From: Zoogloea oryzae
GTDB taxonomy: Bacteria; Pseudomonadota; Gammaproteobacteria; Burkholderiales; Rhodocyclaceae
Assembly (NCBI RefSeq): GCF_030161255.1
Contig: NZ_BSPX01000011.1
Coordinates: 11,127 to 75,126 of the forward strand
Direction: 5' to 3'
DNA length: 64,000 nucleotides
Every line of letters begins with the position of its first letter. The first letter of the stretch is position 1. The translations under genes were made by a program, and so were the position numbers. Below the pieces are notes generated by a model. The model saw only the letters and a program-made list of their open reading frames with translations. It did no database searches and had not been told where the DNA came from. Below, piece after piece: positions 50,534 to 58,647 of the stretch.

Positions 50534-52099
50534 ATGGATTTCGCCAGCCTCGGCCTGTCCGAGAACATTGTCAAAGCCGTCAACGAAGCCGGCTATACCG
50601 ACCCCACCTCCGTTCAGCAAGCCGCCATCCCTGCCGCTCTCGCCGGCAAGGATCTCGTCGTCTCCAGCCAGACCGGCTCCGGCAAGACGGCCGCCTTCAT
50701 GCTGCCCTCCCTCGAGCGTCTGACCACCGAGCCGACCATCAAGGCCCGCGGCCCCCGCGTGCTGGTGCTCACCCCGACCCGCGAACTGGCCGTGCAGGTC
50801 ACCGAAGCCACCAAGCGCTACGGCAAGAACCTGCGCTACGCCAAGGCCGTCAGCGTCGTCGGCGGCATGCCCTACCCGGTGCAGAACAAGCTGCTGTCCA
50901 GCCCCTATGAGATCCTCGTGGCCACCCCCGGCCGCCTGATGGACCAGATGAACAGCGGCCGCATCGACTTCGCCCGCCTCGAGATCCTGATCCTCGACGA
51001 AGCCGACCGCATGCTCGACATGGGCTTCGTGGACGACATCGAGGCCATCTGCGCCAAGCTGCCCGCCAGCCGCCAGACCCTGTTCTTCTCCGCCACCCTC
51101 GACGGTCAGGTCGCCCGCATGATGCAGCGCCTGCTGAAGGATCCCGAGCGCATCGAGATCGATTCCGCCCAGACCCGCCACGAGAACATCGAACAGCGCC
51201 TGATGGTCGCCGATGACATCGGCCACAAGAACCGCCTGCTCGACGGCCTGCTGCGCGATGTCGGCGTGGATCAGGCCATCGTGTTCACCGCCACCAAGCG
51301 TGACGCCGACGCCCTGACCCTCAACCTCGAGTCCATGGGTCACTCGGTTGCCGCCCTGCACGGCGACATGAACCAGCGCATGCGCACCCGCACCCTGGAT
51401 CAACTCCGTCGCGGCCACCTGCGCGTGCTGATCGCCACCGACGTTGCCGCCCGCGGCATCGACGTGCGCACCATCAGCCACGTGATCAACTACGACCTGC
51501 CCAAGGTTGCCGCCGACTACGTCCACCGCATCGGCCGCACCGGCCGCGGCGGCTCCAGCGGCATCGCCATCAGCCTGGCCGAGCGCCGTGACGTGCGCCT
51601 GCTGCGCGCCATCGAACGCTACACCCGCCAGCCGCTGGCCGTGCACACCCTGCCGGGCCTCGAGCCGCGCAGCACCATGCCCGCCGACGACCGCCGCCCC
51701 GGCGGCCCCCGTCGCGAAGGCGGCCGCAGCTTCGGCAACGCACCGCGTTTCGGCGACAAGCGTCCGTCCGCCGGCCACGGTGGCGCCCGTTTCGGCGACA
51801 AGCCCGCCGGCGGTTTCGGCGGTGGCCGTTTCGATCGCAACGAGCGTCGTGACGACACCCGTGGCGACAGCCGTCCGGCCAGCCCGTGGGCCGGCCGCAG
51901 CGAAGGCACCCGTGATTTCGGCGACAACCGTCGCACCGAATTCGCCGACCGTCCGCGTCACCCGGAACATCGCACCGAGTTCCCCCATGTTGCCAAGCGC
52001 AGCTCGACCCACCACAACGCCGGCAGCGGCTTTGGCGGTGGCCGCAGCGGCGACGGCGGCAAGCCGCGTGCCGGCCGCACCTTCAACCGCGACCGCTAA
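50534..52099 (+). CDS. rhlE: DEAD-box RNA helicase, RhlE type
   Basis: A 521-aa ATP-dependent RNA helicase acting in RNA remodelling, often in the cold. ATG 50534 has RBS AAAGGAAG; in-frame sequence upstream is not protein-like. Motifs: Q motif (DPTSVQQAAIPAAL), I (SQTGSGKTAAF), Ia (PTRELAVQV), Ib (TPGRLMDQM), II (DEAD), III (SAT), IV-VI to HRIGRTGRGG. From about residue 375 a low-complexity Arg/Gly/Phe/Asp-rich tail (repeats of RFGDK and GGRF) extends to the end, as in RhlE-like helicases, and probably binds RNA. Followed by a strong terminator. Confidence 0.9.
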   Translation: MDFASLGLSENIVKAVNEAGYTDPTSVQQAAIPAALAGKDLVVSSQTGSGKTAAFMLPSLERLTTEPTIKARGPRVLVLTPTRELAVQVTEATKRYGKNLRYAKAVSVVGGMPYPVQNKLLSSPYEILVATPGRLMDQMNSGRIDFARLEILILDEADRMLDMGFVDDIEAICAKLPASRQTLFFSATLDGQVARMMQRLLKDPERIEIDSAQTRHENIEQRLMVADDIGHKNRLLDGLLRDVGVDQAIVFTATKRDADALTLNLESMGHSVAALHGDMNQRMRTRTLDQLRRGHLRVLIATDVAARGIDVRTISHVINYDLPKVAADYVHRIGRTGRGGSSGIAISLAERRDVRLLRAIERYTRQPLAVHTLPGLEPRSTMPADDRRPGGPRREGGRSFGNAPRFGDKRPSAGHGGARFGDKPAGGFGGGRFDRNERRDDTRGDSRPASPWAGRSEGTRDFGDNRRTEFADRPRHPEHRTEFPHVAKRSSTHHNAGSGFGGGRSGDGGKPRAGRTFNRDR

Positions 52100-52126
52100 G
52101 TCGCGGCGGTAGCTGCAAGCCAGATC

Positions 52127-52155
52127 AAGGGACGTCCTCGGACGTCCCTTTTTTT
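52127..52155 (+). terminator. Rho-independent terminator of rhlE
   Basis: Perfect 11-base stem AAGGGACGTCC / GGACGTCCCTT with a 2-base spacer and a run of seven Ts, 27 bases after the stop. Confidence 0.9.
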
Positions 52156-52308
52156 CGTTCAAGCGCCCGCCCGCCAAGCGCGGGAAAGCCGTGAAAAAAC
52201 CCCTCTTCTCCCGGGGTTGATTCCCCCCGCCCCGCCTATGATGAAAGTACGCATCCGAAGGCGCGGACATCCGTGCCTGTCCGCGCTCACACCAAAGGGG
52301 GAACAACC

Positions 52309-52737
52309 ATGAAAATCACCAGTCCTGTCGTCGGCGAAATGGAAGTCTCGGCCGACCGCGTCATCGACTTTCCGGCCGGCCTGCCGGGCTTCGAGAACTG
52401 CCGCCAGTTCACCCTGGTGCATACCGCCGACACCGATGCGCCCAAGCTGTTCGTGCTCCAGTGCCTGGACGATCCCCAGGTCGCCTTCACCGTCACCACG
52501 CCGGACATCCTCGGCCTCAACTACGAATTCACCCTCGGCGATGACGAGGTCGCCGCCCTTCAGCTGGGCAGCGCCGACGACGCCAGCGTGCTGCTGATCG
52601 TCAGCCGCGGCGAAGGCGCCTCGCCGGTGCGCGCCAACGTGATGGCTCCGCTGGTGCTCAACACCGCCACCCGTCGTGGCCTGCAGAAGATCATCGGCAA
52701 GGTGGACGCCAGCGTCACCCTCAAGGCCATCGGCTGA
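52309..52737 (+). CDS. fliW: FliW flagellar assembly factor
   Basis: A 142-aa protein of the FliW family, which binds the RNA-binding protein CsrA and flagellin and so links flagellin synthesis to assembly. MKITSPVVGEMEVSADRVIDFPAGLPGFENCRQFTLV is the diagnostic N-terminus, and ANVMAPLVLNTATRRGLQ the conserved C-terminal region. ATG 52309 with RBS AAAGGGGG. It stands alone between two terminators; neither flagellin nor csrA is in the window. Confidence 0.92.
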   Translation: MKITSPVVGEMEVSADRVIDFPAGLPGFENCRQFTLVHTADTDAPKLFVLQCLDDPQVAFTVTTPDILGLNYEFTLGDDEVAALQLGSADDASVLLIVSRGEGASPVRANVMAPLVLNTATRRGLQKIIGKVDASVTLKAIG

Positions 52738-52759
52738 TCCCGCCGCCAGCTGATGTGAC

Positions 52760-52785
52760 AAGGGCGCCACCAGGGCGCCCTTTTT
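52760..52785 (+). terminator. Rho-independent terminator of fliW
   Basis: A 9-base stem AAGGGCGCC / GGCGCCCTT with a 5-base loop and a T run, 22 bases after the stop. Confidence 0.88.
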
Positions 52786-52803
52786 CGTTGCGGCCAGCCG
52801 CGC

Positions 52804-54012
52804 TCAGTAGAGCAGGAAGGGCCGCCGGGTTTCGTCCCATTCGCGCTCGTCGGCCAGGGCCAGGGCGTCGAGATCGCCCGGGCGCGAGTTGCGGTCGTCC
52901 ACCCACTCGCGCAGGATCTCCGAGCCGTTGATGAGGTCGATCGCCAGCCGGTCGTGCTCGTACTCGTAGGGAAAATCGCGCCACAGGGGGTAATCCCGGC
53001 GCAGGTGGCGGATGGCCTTGAAGGCCAGGGCCTGAACGCGCCACGGGCGGAAGGCCTGGTGGTTATAGTGGAGCGGATCTTCCACGTGGATCTGCACGCC
53101 GTTGCACAGCTTGCCGGCGTGCTTGTGGAAAGTGGGCTCGAACCAGCATTCGCGCAGCTTGCAGCCGGCCAGCCACTTGGGGGCGATGGTTTCCATGTGG
53201 GCGATGATCTGGCGGGCGTCGAGATCGGGCGCGCCGAACAGCTCCAGCGGCCGGGTGGTGCCGCGGCCTTCCGAGAGCGTCGTGCCTTCCAGCATCACCG
53301 TGCCGGCGTAGGCGCGGGCCATCGACAGGTTGGGCGCGTTGGGGCTTGGGTTGATCCAGCTGCGCTCGGCGAGCGGCCAGCCGTAGCCCGGCGCGGCCTC
53401 GGGCTCCCAGCCCTGCATCGCGATCACCTCGCACTCCACATCCAGCTTGAGGGTGGCGATGAACCACTTCGCCAGCTCGCCCATCGTCATGCCGTGGCGC
53501 ATGGGCAGCGGGCCGGCGCCCACGAAGCTCTCCCAGCCGGGCTGGAGCAGCGTGCCTTCAATCGGGCGGCCGGCGGGGTTCGGGCGATCCAGCACCCACA
53601 CCGCCTTCTTGTGCTTCGCGGCGGCCTCCAGCACGTAGCGCAGGGTGGTGATGAAGGTGTAGATGCGGCAGCCGAGGTCCTGCAGATCCACCAGCAGCAC
53701 GTCGAAGCGGTCGAGCATAGTGGCCGTCGGGCGGCGCACCTCGCCGTACAGGCTGAACACCGGAATCCCGTGCTGGGGATCGAAGTAGTCGGGCGACTCG
53801 ACCATGTTGTCCTGCTTGTCACCGCGCAGGCCGTGCTGGGGGCCGAAGGCGGCGGTGATATGCAGGTCGCGCAGGGCCATCAGGGCATCGAGGGCGTGGG
53901 TCAGGTCGCGGGTGACGGAGGCCGGGTGGGCGAGCAGCGCCACGCGTTTGCCGGCCAGCGGCTTGCGCAGGGCGGGGTCGGCGAGCAGACGGTCGAGGCC
54001 GAATTGGATCAT
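52804..54012 (-). CDS. DUF1343 protein (NamZ/YbbC-like, GH171 exo-beta-N-acetylmuramidase family)
   Basis: A 402-aa protein of the DUF1343 family. The Bacillus subtilis member (YbbC, renamed NamZ) is an exo-acting N-acetylmuramidase that trims peptidoglycan fragments. Conserved stretches are AGKRVALLAHPASVTRDLTHALDAL, AAFGPQHGLRGDKQDNMVES, VFSLYGEVRRPTATML, DVLLVDLQDLGCRIYTFITTL and VMLEGTTLSEGRGTTRPLELFGAP. No signal peptide is seen, so it would act on imported muropeptides in the cytoplasm, if it does. It overlaps the DOMON-like gene (ATGA at 54009-54012). Confidence 0.85.
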   Translation of the reverse strand: MIQFGLDRLLADPALRKPLAGKRVALLAHPASVTRDLTHALDALMALRDLHITAAFGPQHGLRGDKQDNMVESPDYFDPQHGIPVFSLYGEVRRPTATMLDRFDVLLVDLQDLGCRIYTFITTLRYVLEAAAKHKKAVWVLDRPNPAGRPIEGTLLQPGWESFVGAGPLPMRHGMTMGELAKWFIATLKLDVECEVIAMQGWEPEAAPGYGWPLAERSWINPSPNAPNLSMARAYAGTVMLEGTTLSEGRGTTRPLELFGAPDLDARQIIAHMETIAPKWLAGCKLRECWFEPTFHKHAGKLCNGVQIHVEDPLHYNHQAFRPWRVQALAFKAIRHLRRDYPLWRDFPYEYEHDRLAIDLINGSEILREWVDDRNSRPGDLDALALADEREWDETRRPFLLY

Positions 54013-54575
54013 GGGTTCACAGCTTTCAGGGCGAGGGCAAAGCCGTCGCGATGGTGGAAATCGGGCTGGGCGGCGGGATGGCGCAGGGCCCAGTAAGCAT
54101 GGCTGCCATCGGCGTGCTCGACGACGGCGGTGAGGCCGACGACGAGATCGCCCGGCGGTAACTGTTCGACGCTCAGGGTGACGTCCAGTTCCAGCCCGGC
54201 GTCGGTGCGGCGGGTTTGGATGCGCGGCGCGGGGCTGGCCGGCGACGCAATGCGCTGCCGGTAATCCGCAAAATCGAAGCGCATCCACTGCCCATTGGGC
54301 GAGAAGTTGAACTCCCGGTAGCCCGCCGCGCCGGCCTCGGCGACGAACAGCTCGAAGCAGGTGTGGGCCCACAGGCGCTCGGGCGGCAGCGGCGTGGCCG
54401 CGTCAGGCACGCGCAGCGCGGCGAGGTCGCCGTCGAGGCAGTAACGGATGACCAGCCCGTCCGGGCCGGCGGCCAGCGTCACGGAGATGCCGCTCACCGC
54501 GCCGTCCGGCAGCGCCGGGTGGCAGACGAGGGAGCGCAGTTCGAGCGGTTCGGTCGGGAACACGGCAGCGGGCAT
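54009..54575 (-). CDS. DOMON-like domain protein
   Basis: A 188-aa beta-rich protein without a signal peptide. RYCLDGDLAALRVPDAATPLPPERLWAHTCFELFVAEAGAAGYREFNFSPNGQWMRFDFADYR is typical of 'DOMON-like' bacterial proteins (a beta-sandwich related to heme- or sugar-binding DOMON domains). The C-terminus has VGLTAVVEHADGSHAYWALRHPAAQPDFHHRDGF. The stop overlaps the DUF1343 gene start, a pairing that suggests joint function in cell-wall fragment use (inference). Confidence 0.78.
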   Translation of the reverse strand: MPAAVFPTEPLELRSLVCHPALPDGAVSGISVTLAAGPDGLVIRYCLDGDLAALRVPDAATPLPPERLWAHTCFELFVAEAGAAGYREFNFSPNGQWMRFDFADYRQRIASPASPAPRIQTRRTDAGLELDVTLSVEQLPPGDLVVGLTAVVEHADGSHAYWALRHPAAQPDFHHRDGFALALKAVNP

Positions 54576-54671
54576 GGTGTCGGATCGAGATCGGGCGGCC
54601 CGGCAGTTTAGCCGGTCTCGCCCGACACGTTAAACTCCGCAACCCTCTCAGTTTGTAATCCGCCCCGCCCC

Positions 54672-55121
54672 ATGTCCGCCACCGCGCCCGCCCTGCGCAG
54701 CCTGCCCGACCGCCTCCGCCAGATCGCCCTGTTTGAAGTGGGCGGGCTGCTGCTCATCACGCCGCCCTTCGTGTGGCTGTCCGGCGTTCCGCCGAAGGAA
54801 TCCCTCACCCTGCTGGCCGTGCTGGCGCTGATGGCGGCCGTGTGGAACGGCGTCTACAACAGCAGCTACGACTGGATCGAAGGCCGCCTCACCGGCCGCA
54901 CCGCCGACCGCCGCCCGTGGCCGCTGCGCATCCTCCACGCGGCCGGCTTCGAAGGCGGGCTGCTGCTCATGACCCTGCCGGTGATCGTCTGGTGGACCAC
55001 CATGGGCTGGATCGAGGCGCTGGTGGCCGACCTGGGCCTCGCCGCCGCCTACACCGCCTACGCCTTCGTCTTCAACGTGGCCTACGACCGCCTCTTCCCC
55101 ATCGAACCCCGCGCCCACTGA
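54672..55121 (+). CDS. PACE-family efflux transporter
   Basis: A 149-aa membrane protein with four hydrophobic segments arranged as two repeats of the bacterial transmembrane pair (BTP) domain: LRQIALFEVGGLLLITPPFVWLSGV and NGVYNSSYDWIEGRL, then RILHAAGFEGGLLLMTLPVIVWW and AYAFVFNVAYDRLFP. This is the AceI-like proteobacterial antimicrobial compound efflux (PACE) pattern; AceI exports chlorhexidine and short polyamines. Substrate here is unknown. Confidence 0.85.
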   Translation: MSATAPALRSLPDRLRQIALFEVGGLLLITPPFVWLSGVPPKESLTLLAVLALMAAVWNGVYNSSYDWIEGRLTGRTADRRPWPLRILHAAGFEGGLLLMTLPVIVWWTTMGWIEALVADLGLAAAYTAYAFVFNVAYDRLFPIEPRAH

Positions 55122-55148
55122 GCGCACATCCAACCCCGGAGCCCCGCC

Positions 55149-55352
55149 ATGCCCACCACCACCCTCACCATTTCCGGCATGCAGTCGGACGAATGCCTGC
55201 GCACCGTGATGAACGCCATCCAGGATCTGCCCCACATCGGCTACGTGGAGGTCTCCCTCGAAACCGGCCACGCCGAGATCGAGCACGGCACGCTGGTATC
55301 CGAAGGCGACATCCGCGCCGCCATCGAAGACGCCGGCTTTCCCACCCGCTGA
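55149..55352 (+). CDS. HMA-like mini-protein with altered metal-binding motif
   Basis: A 67-aa cytoplasmic protein with the ferredoxin-like fold of heavy-metal-associated (CopZ/MerP) domains: TLTISGMQSDECLRTVMNAIQDL, then VEVSLETGHAEIEHG and IRAAIEDAGFP. The first Cys of the GMxCxxC motif is Ser13 (GMQSDEC), so only Cys16 remains. It may bind metal weakly, use another ligand or have lost metal binding. RBS GGAG before ATG 55149. It lies 27 bases after the PACE gene. Confidence 0.75.
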   Translation: MPTTTLTISGMQSDECLRTVMNAIQDLPHIGYVEVSLETGHAEIEHGTLVSEGDIRAAIEDAGFPTR

Positions 55353-55364
55353 CGCCCCCGAACC

Positions 55365-55388
55365 TGCAGGTCGGACGTCAGTCCGACA
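55365..55388. repeat. REP-like palindrome, type 1, single variant unit
   Basis: TGCAGGTCGGACGTCAGTCC..., one unit with two base changes from the common form, 12 bases after the HMA-like gene stop. Confidence 0.7.
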
Positions 55389-55434
55389 TCGCCCCCACCT
55401 CACCCGCACGAATCCCCAGCAGCGCACCCCGACC

Positions 55435-55508
55435 TTGTAGGTCGGACTTCAGTCCGACATCGGGGCTTCGATCCGACGGTGTTGTCGGACTGAAGCCCGA
55501 CCTACAAG
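55435..55508. repeat. REP-like palindrome pair, type 1
   Basis: Two inverted units (the second with one change, GAAGCCC) separated by about 20 bases, upstream of psd. Confidence 0.85.
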
Positions 55509-55579
55509 ACCTCAGCCCGCGCGCCTGCACCGGGCTCGGCAGCTATAATCCGCGCCTTCACCACCGCCGGGATCGCGCC

Positions 55580-56428
55580 GTGTCCGACCGCCTGAAAGTT
55601 CTTCCCCAATACCTCATCCCCAAGCAGGCGCTCACCATCCTGGCCGGCAAGCTGGCCAGCGCAAAGGCCGGCGGGCTCACCACCTCGGTCATCCGCTGGT
55701 TCGTAGGGCGCTACGGGGTGAACATGGCGGAAGCCGCCAACCCGGACATCGCCAGCTACCCGAGCTTCAACGAATTCTTCACCCGTCCGCTCAAGGCCGG
55801 CGCGCGGCCCTTTGCCAGCGCCGACTACCTGTGCCCGGTGGATGGCGCCATCAGCCAGTTTGGCCGCATCGAGCGCGACCAGATCTTCCAGGCCAAGGGC
55901 CACAGCTACTCCACCACCGCGCTGGTGGGCGGCGATCGGGATCTCGCCCTGTGGTTCCACGACGGCGAGTTCGCCACGCTCTACCTCAGCCCGCGGGATT
56001 ACCACCGCATCCACATGCCCTGCGACGGCCGCCTCACGCGGATGATCTACATCCCCGGCGAGCTCTTCTCGGTCAATCCGACCACTGCCCGCGGCGTGCC
56101 CGGCCTGTTCGCCCGCAACGAGCGGGTGGTGTGCGTCTTCGAGAACGACGAGACCGGCCCCTTCGTGCTGGTGCTGGTGGGCGCCACCATCGTCGGCAGC
56201 ATGGCCACCGTGTGGCACGGCCAGATCAACCCGCCGCGCCCCGGCACCATCAAGGAATGGGACTACGCCCCCGGCCAGGTCACGCTTAAAAAGGGCGACG
56301 AGATGGGCCGCTTCCTGCTGGGCTCCACCGTCGTCATGCTCTTCCCCAAGGGGCGCCTCAGCTTCAACCCCGACTGGTCGCCCACCCGCGCGATCCGCAT
56401 GGGCGAGGCGATGGGCCGCCGCGCCTGA
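55580..56428 (+). CDS. psd: Phosphatidylserine decarboxylase proenzyme
   Basis: A 282-aa inner-membrane enzyme that decarboxylates phosphatidylserine to phosphatidylethanolamine. The GTG start at 55580 gives the usual proteobacterial N-terminus (SDRLKVLPQYLIPKQALTILAGKLASAK). The self-cleavage motif LGST is at residues 247-250, with Ser249 becoming the pyruvoyl group of the alpha chain. The conserved VDGA (Asp88) and YHRIHMP (His142, His145) form the catalytic set. Length equals the family norm. Flanked on both sides by REP-like pairs. Confidence 0.93.
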   Translation: MSDRLKVLPQYLIPKQALTILAGKLASAKAGGLTTSVIRWFVGRYGVNMAEAANPDIASYPSFNEFFTRPLKAGARPFASADYLCPVDGAISQFGRIERDQIFQAKGHSYSTTALVGGDRDLALWFHDGEFATLYLSPRDYHRIHMPCDGRLTRMIYIPGELFSVNPTTARGVPGLFARNERVVCVFENDETGPFVLVLVGATIVGSMATVWHGQINPPRPGTIKEWDYAPGQVTLKKGDEMGRFLLGSTVVMLFPKGRLSFNPDWSPTRAIRMGEAMGRRA

Positions 56429-56449
56429 CCCCGAGCATCCTGTAGGCCC

Positions 56450-56520
56450 TGTAGGTCGGACTTCAGTCCGACAACACAGCCAGACCAGCGCGATGATGTC
56501 GGACTGAAGTCCGACCTACA
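56450..56520. repeat. REP-like palindrome pair, type 1
   Basis: Two perfect inverted units separated by 23 bases, between psd and the MFS gene. Confidence 0.88.
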
Positions 56521-56547
56521 GAAGCGCGAACCACCGGAGCCCTGCCG

Positions 56548-57741
56548 ATGCGCCTGCCCGCGCTGCCCCTCATCGTCGTCGCCCAGCTCTTCGGCACGTC
56601 CCTGTGGTTCTCGGCCAACAGCGCCGGCGCCGATCTCATGCGCGCCTGGCAGCTCCAGCCGTCCGATCTCGGCCAGCTCACCAACGCGGTGCAGCTGGGC
56701 TTCATCGCCGGCACCCTCGGCTTTTCCCTCTCGGGCCTCGCCGACCGCTTCGCGGCGAGCCGCATCTTTGCCGTCTGCGCGATCCTCGGCGCGCTGGCCA
56801 ACGCCGCCTTCGCGCTGCTGGCCGACGGCCTCGGCGCCGCGCTGCCCCTGCGCTTCTTCGTGGGACTGGCGCTGGCCGGGGTCTACCCGCTGGGGATGAA
56901 GCTGGTGGTGAGCTGGGTGCCCCAGCAGGCCGGCGCGGCGCTGGCGTGGCTGGTGGGCATGCTCACCCTCGGCACCGCGCTGCCCCACGGGGTGCGCTTT
57001 CTCGACACGGGCTGGGGCTGGCAGGCCACGGTGCTGGTGTCGTCGGGCCTGGCGGTGCTGGCCGCCGGCCTCATCACCCTGCTGGGCGACGGCCCGCATC
57101 TGGTACGCAAGCCCGGCGCGCCACCGCTGCGCCTGGGCCGGGTGATCGTCGCCTTCTTCGAGCCGCGCCTGCGCGCCTCGGCCGGCGGCTACTTCGGCCA
57201 CCAGTGGGAGCTCTACGCCTTCTGGACACTCGTGCCGCTGCTCGTCGGGCAGGTGACGCAGGGTGCCGTGTCGGGCCCGTCCTTCGCAGTGATCGGCATC
57301 GGCGCCGCCGGCTGCGTGGCGGGCGGTTTCCTCAGCCGGCGCATCGGCAGCGCCCGGGTGGCGGCCATCGCGATGGCGGTTTCCGCCCTGTGCTGCGCAA
57401 TCTACCCCTTCCTCACGGGCAGCCCGGAATGGCTGCTGGGGGTGGTGATGCTGGTGTGGGGCGCCAGCGTGGTGGCGGATTCGCCGCACTTCTCGGCGCT
57501 CTCGGCCCGCGCCTGCCCGCCGGAGATCGTGGGCAGTGCGCTGGCCTTCCAGAACGCCATCGGCTTTGCGATCACCATGGGTTCCATCGCCCTCACCACC
57601 CGCCTGTGGCCCACGCTGCATGAGCAGGTGGCGTGGCTCCTCCTGCCCGGCCCGCTGCTGGGCCTCGTCGCCCTGTGGCCGCTGGTCAGGCAGGGAGGCG
57701 CAGAATCCGCACCGCCCCCGCCAGCACCATCGCGCCGATGA
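56548..57741 (+). CDS. MFS transporter
   Basis: A 397-aa transporter of the major facilitator superfamily with about twelve hydrophobic segments. The N-terminal LFGTSLWFSANSAGADLMRAWQLQPSDLGQLTNAVQLGFIAGTLGFSLSGLADR includes a loop 2-3 motif A relative (GLADRF), and RFFVGLALAGVYPLGMKLVVSW is the typical TM4-5 region. The group is often annotated as nitrate/cyanate-like MFS; the substrate is unknown. The 3' end overlaps the convergent cation transporter gene by 56 bases. Confidence 0.83.
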   Translation: MRLPALPLIVVAQLFGTSLWFSANSAGADLMRAWQLQPSDLGQLTNAVQLGFIAGTLGFSLSGLADRFAASRIFAVCAILGALANAAFALLADGLGAALPLRFFVGLALAGVYPLGMKLVVSWVPQQAGAALAWLVGMLTLGTALPHGVRFLDTGWGWQATVLVSSGLAVLAAGLITLLGDGPHLVRKPGAPPLRLGRVIVAFFEPRLRASAGGYFGHQWELYAFWTLVPLLVGQVTQGAVSGPSFAVIGIGAAGCVAGGFLSRRIGSARVAAIAMAVSALCCAIYPFLTGSPEWLLGVVMLVWGASVVADSPHFSALSARACPPEIVGSALAFQNAIGFAITMGSIALTTRLWPTLHEQVAWLLLPGPLLGLVALWPLVRQGGAESAPPPPAPSRR

Positions 57742-58579
57742 GGCTGCCGATCAGCCAGTCGGGCCATTGGGCGCCGGTCCACGCCACCAGTGCCCCGGCC
57801 GCGATCACCCCCAGGTTGGCCAGCACGTCGTTGGCCGAGAAGATGTAGCTCGCCTTCATGTGGGCGCCGCCGTCCCGGTGCCGCGCCACCCTCAGCAGGC
57901 AGGCCACGTTGGCCACCAGCGCCAGCACCGACACCCCCATCATCGCCCCGGCGAGGGGCTCCGCGCCGTGGGCGATGTGCTGCGCCACCTGCCCGAACAG
58001 CCCCACCGCCAGCGCCAGCTGCAAAACCCCGGCGAGCCGCGCCGCCTTCGCCTGCACCTGCGCGCCGCGCCCCACCGCGTAGAGCGCCGTGCCATACACC
58101 GCGGCATCGGCAAACATGTCGAGGCCGTCGGCCAAGAGGCCCGACGAATCCGCCCACCAGCCCGCCACCACCTCGATCACGAACATCACCCCGTTGATCG
58201 CCAGCAGCCACCACAGGCTGCGCCGCTCGGCGGCCGGGTCGGACGCCGGGGCCGCAGGCATCGGCGCGGTGGCCGGGCCGCTGTCGACGAGCTCGGCGCC
58301 CATCCCCAGCTTCTGCAGCCGCCCCAGCACCACGCCCGCCGGCACCGCGTGATCCACTACCAGCGAGCGCCCCGGCAGATCAAAGCGCAGCCCCTGGGCC
58401 AGCCCGCCCAGCGCGGCGCGGATCTGCACCTCCTCCGACGGACAATCCATCCCCGGCACCCGGAAGGTCGACCGGAAACGCGCCGCACCCGTCGCCGGCT
58501 CACCGGCCGGCACCTGAGCCGACACCCCACCCTGCGGCCCGCAGCCGCAACCCGCCGAACACGACGCGCCGTCCTTCAT
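57686..58579 (-). CDS. Cation diffusion facilitator with N-terminal HMA-like domain
   Basis: A 297-aa metal transporter. ATG 58579 (MKDGASCSAGCGCG) has RBS GGAGG at 6 bases. The N-terminus is Cys-rich (C7, C11, C13), followed by an HMA-like domain (about 35-100, FRVPGMDCPSEEVQIRAAL) with one Cys of the GMxCxxC pair replaced by Glu. The CDF membrane domain has six hydrophobic segments; TM2 carries DSSGLLADGLDMFADA with the DxxxD half-site, while TM5 reads FSANDVLANLGV where canonical CDF proteins have HxxxD. Probable role: export of Zn(II)/Co(II)/Cd(II) or a related metal. Confidence 0.83.
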   Translation of the reverse strand: MKDGASCSAGCGCGPQGGVSAQVPAGEPATGAARFRSTFRVPGMDCPSEEVQIRAALGGLAQGLRFDLPGRSLVVDHAVPAGVVLGRLQKLGMGAELVDSGPATAPMPAAPASDPAAERRSLWWLLAINGVMFVIEVVAGWWADSSGLLADGLDMFADAAVYGTALYAVGRGAQVQAKAARLAGVLQLALAVGLFGQVAQHIAHGAEPLAGAMMGVSVLALVANVACLLRVARHRDGGAHMKASYIFSANDVLANLGVIAAGALVAWTGAQWPDWLIGSLIGAMVLAGAVRILRLPA

Positions 58580-58647
58580 CCCGCACCTCCGCAATCCAGT
58601 CGTCCGATGGTAGCCTCATCGACTGCACCGCAGCAAAGGCCCGCCCC

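Noticed and set aside
54773..55579. N-terminal extension of Psd through the PACE and HMA-like genes
   Set aside because: The frame is open by chance; the Psd family starts at SDRLKVLPQY and the upstream frame is His/Arg/Pro low complexity.
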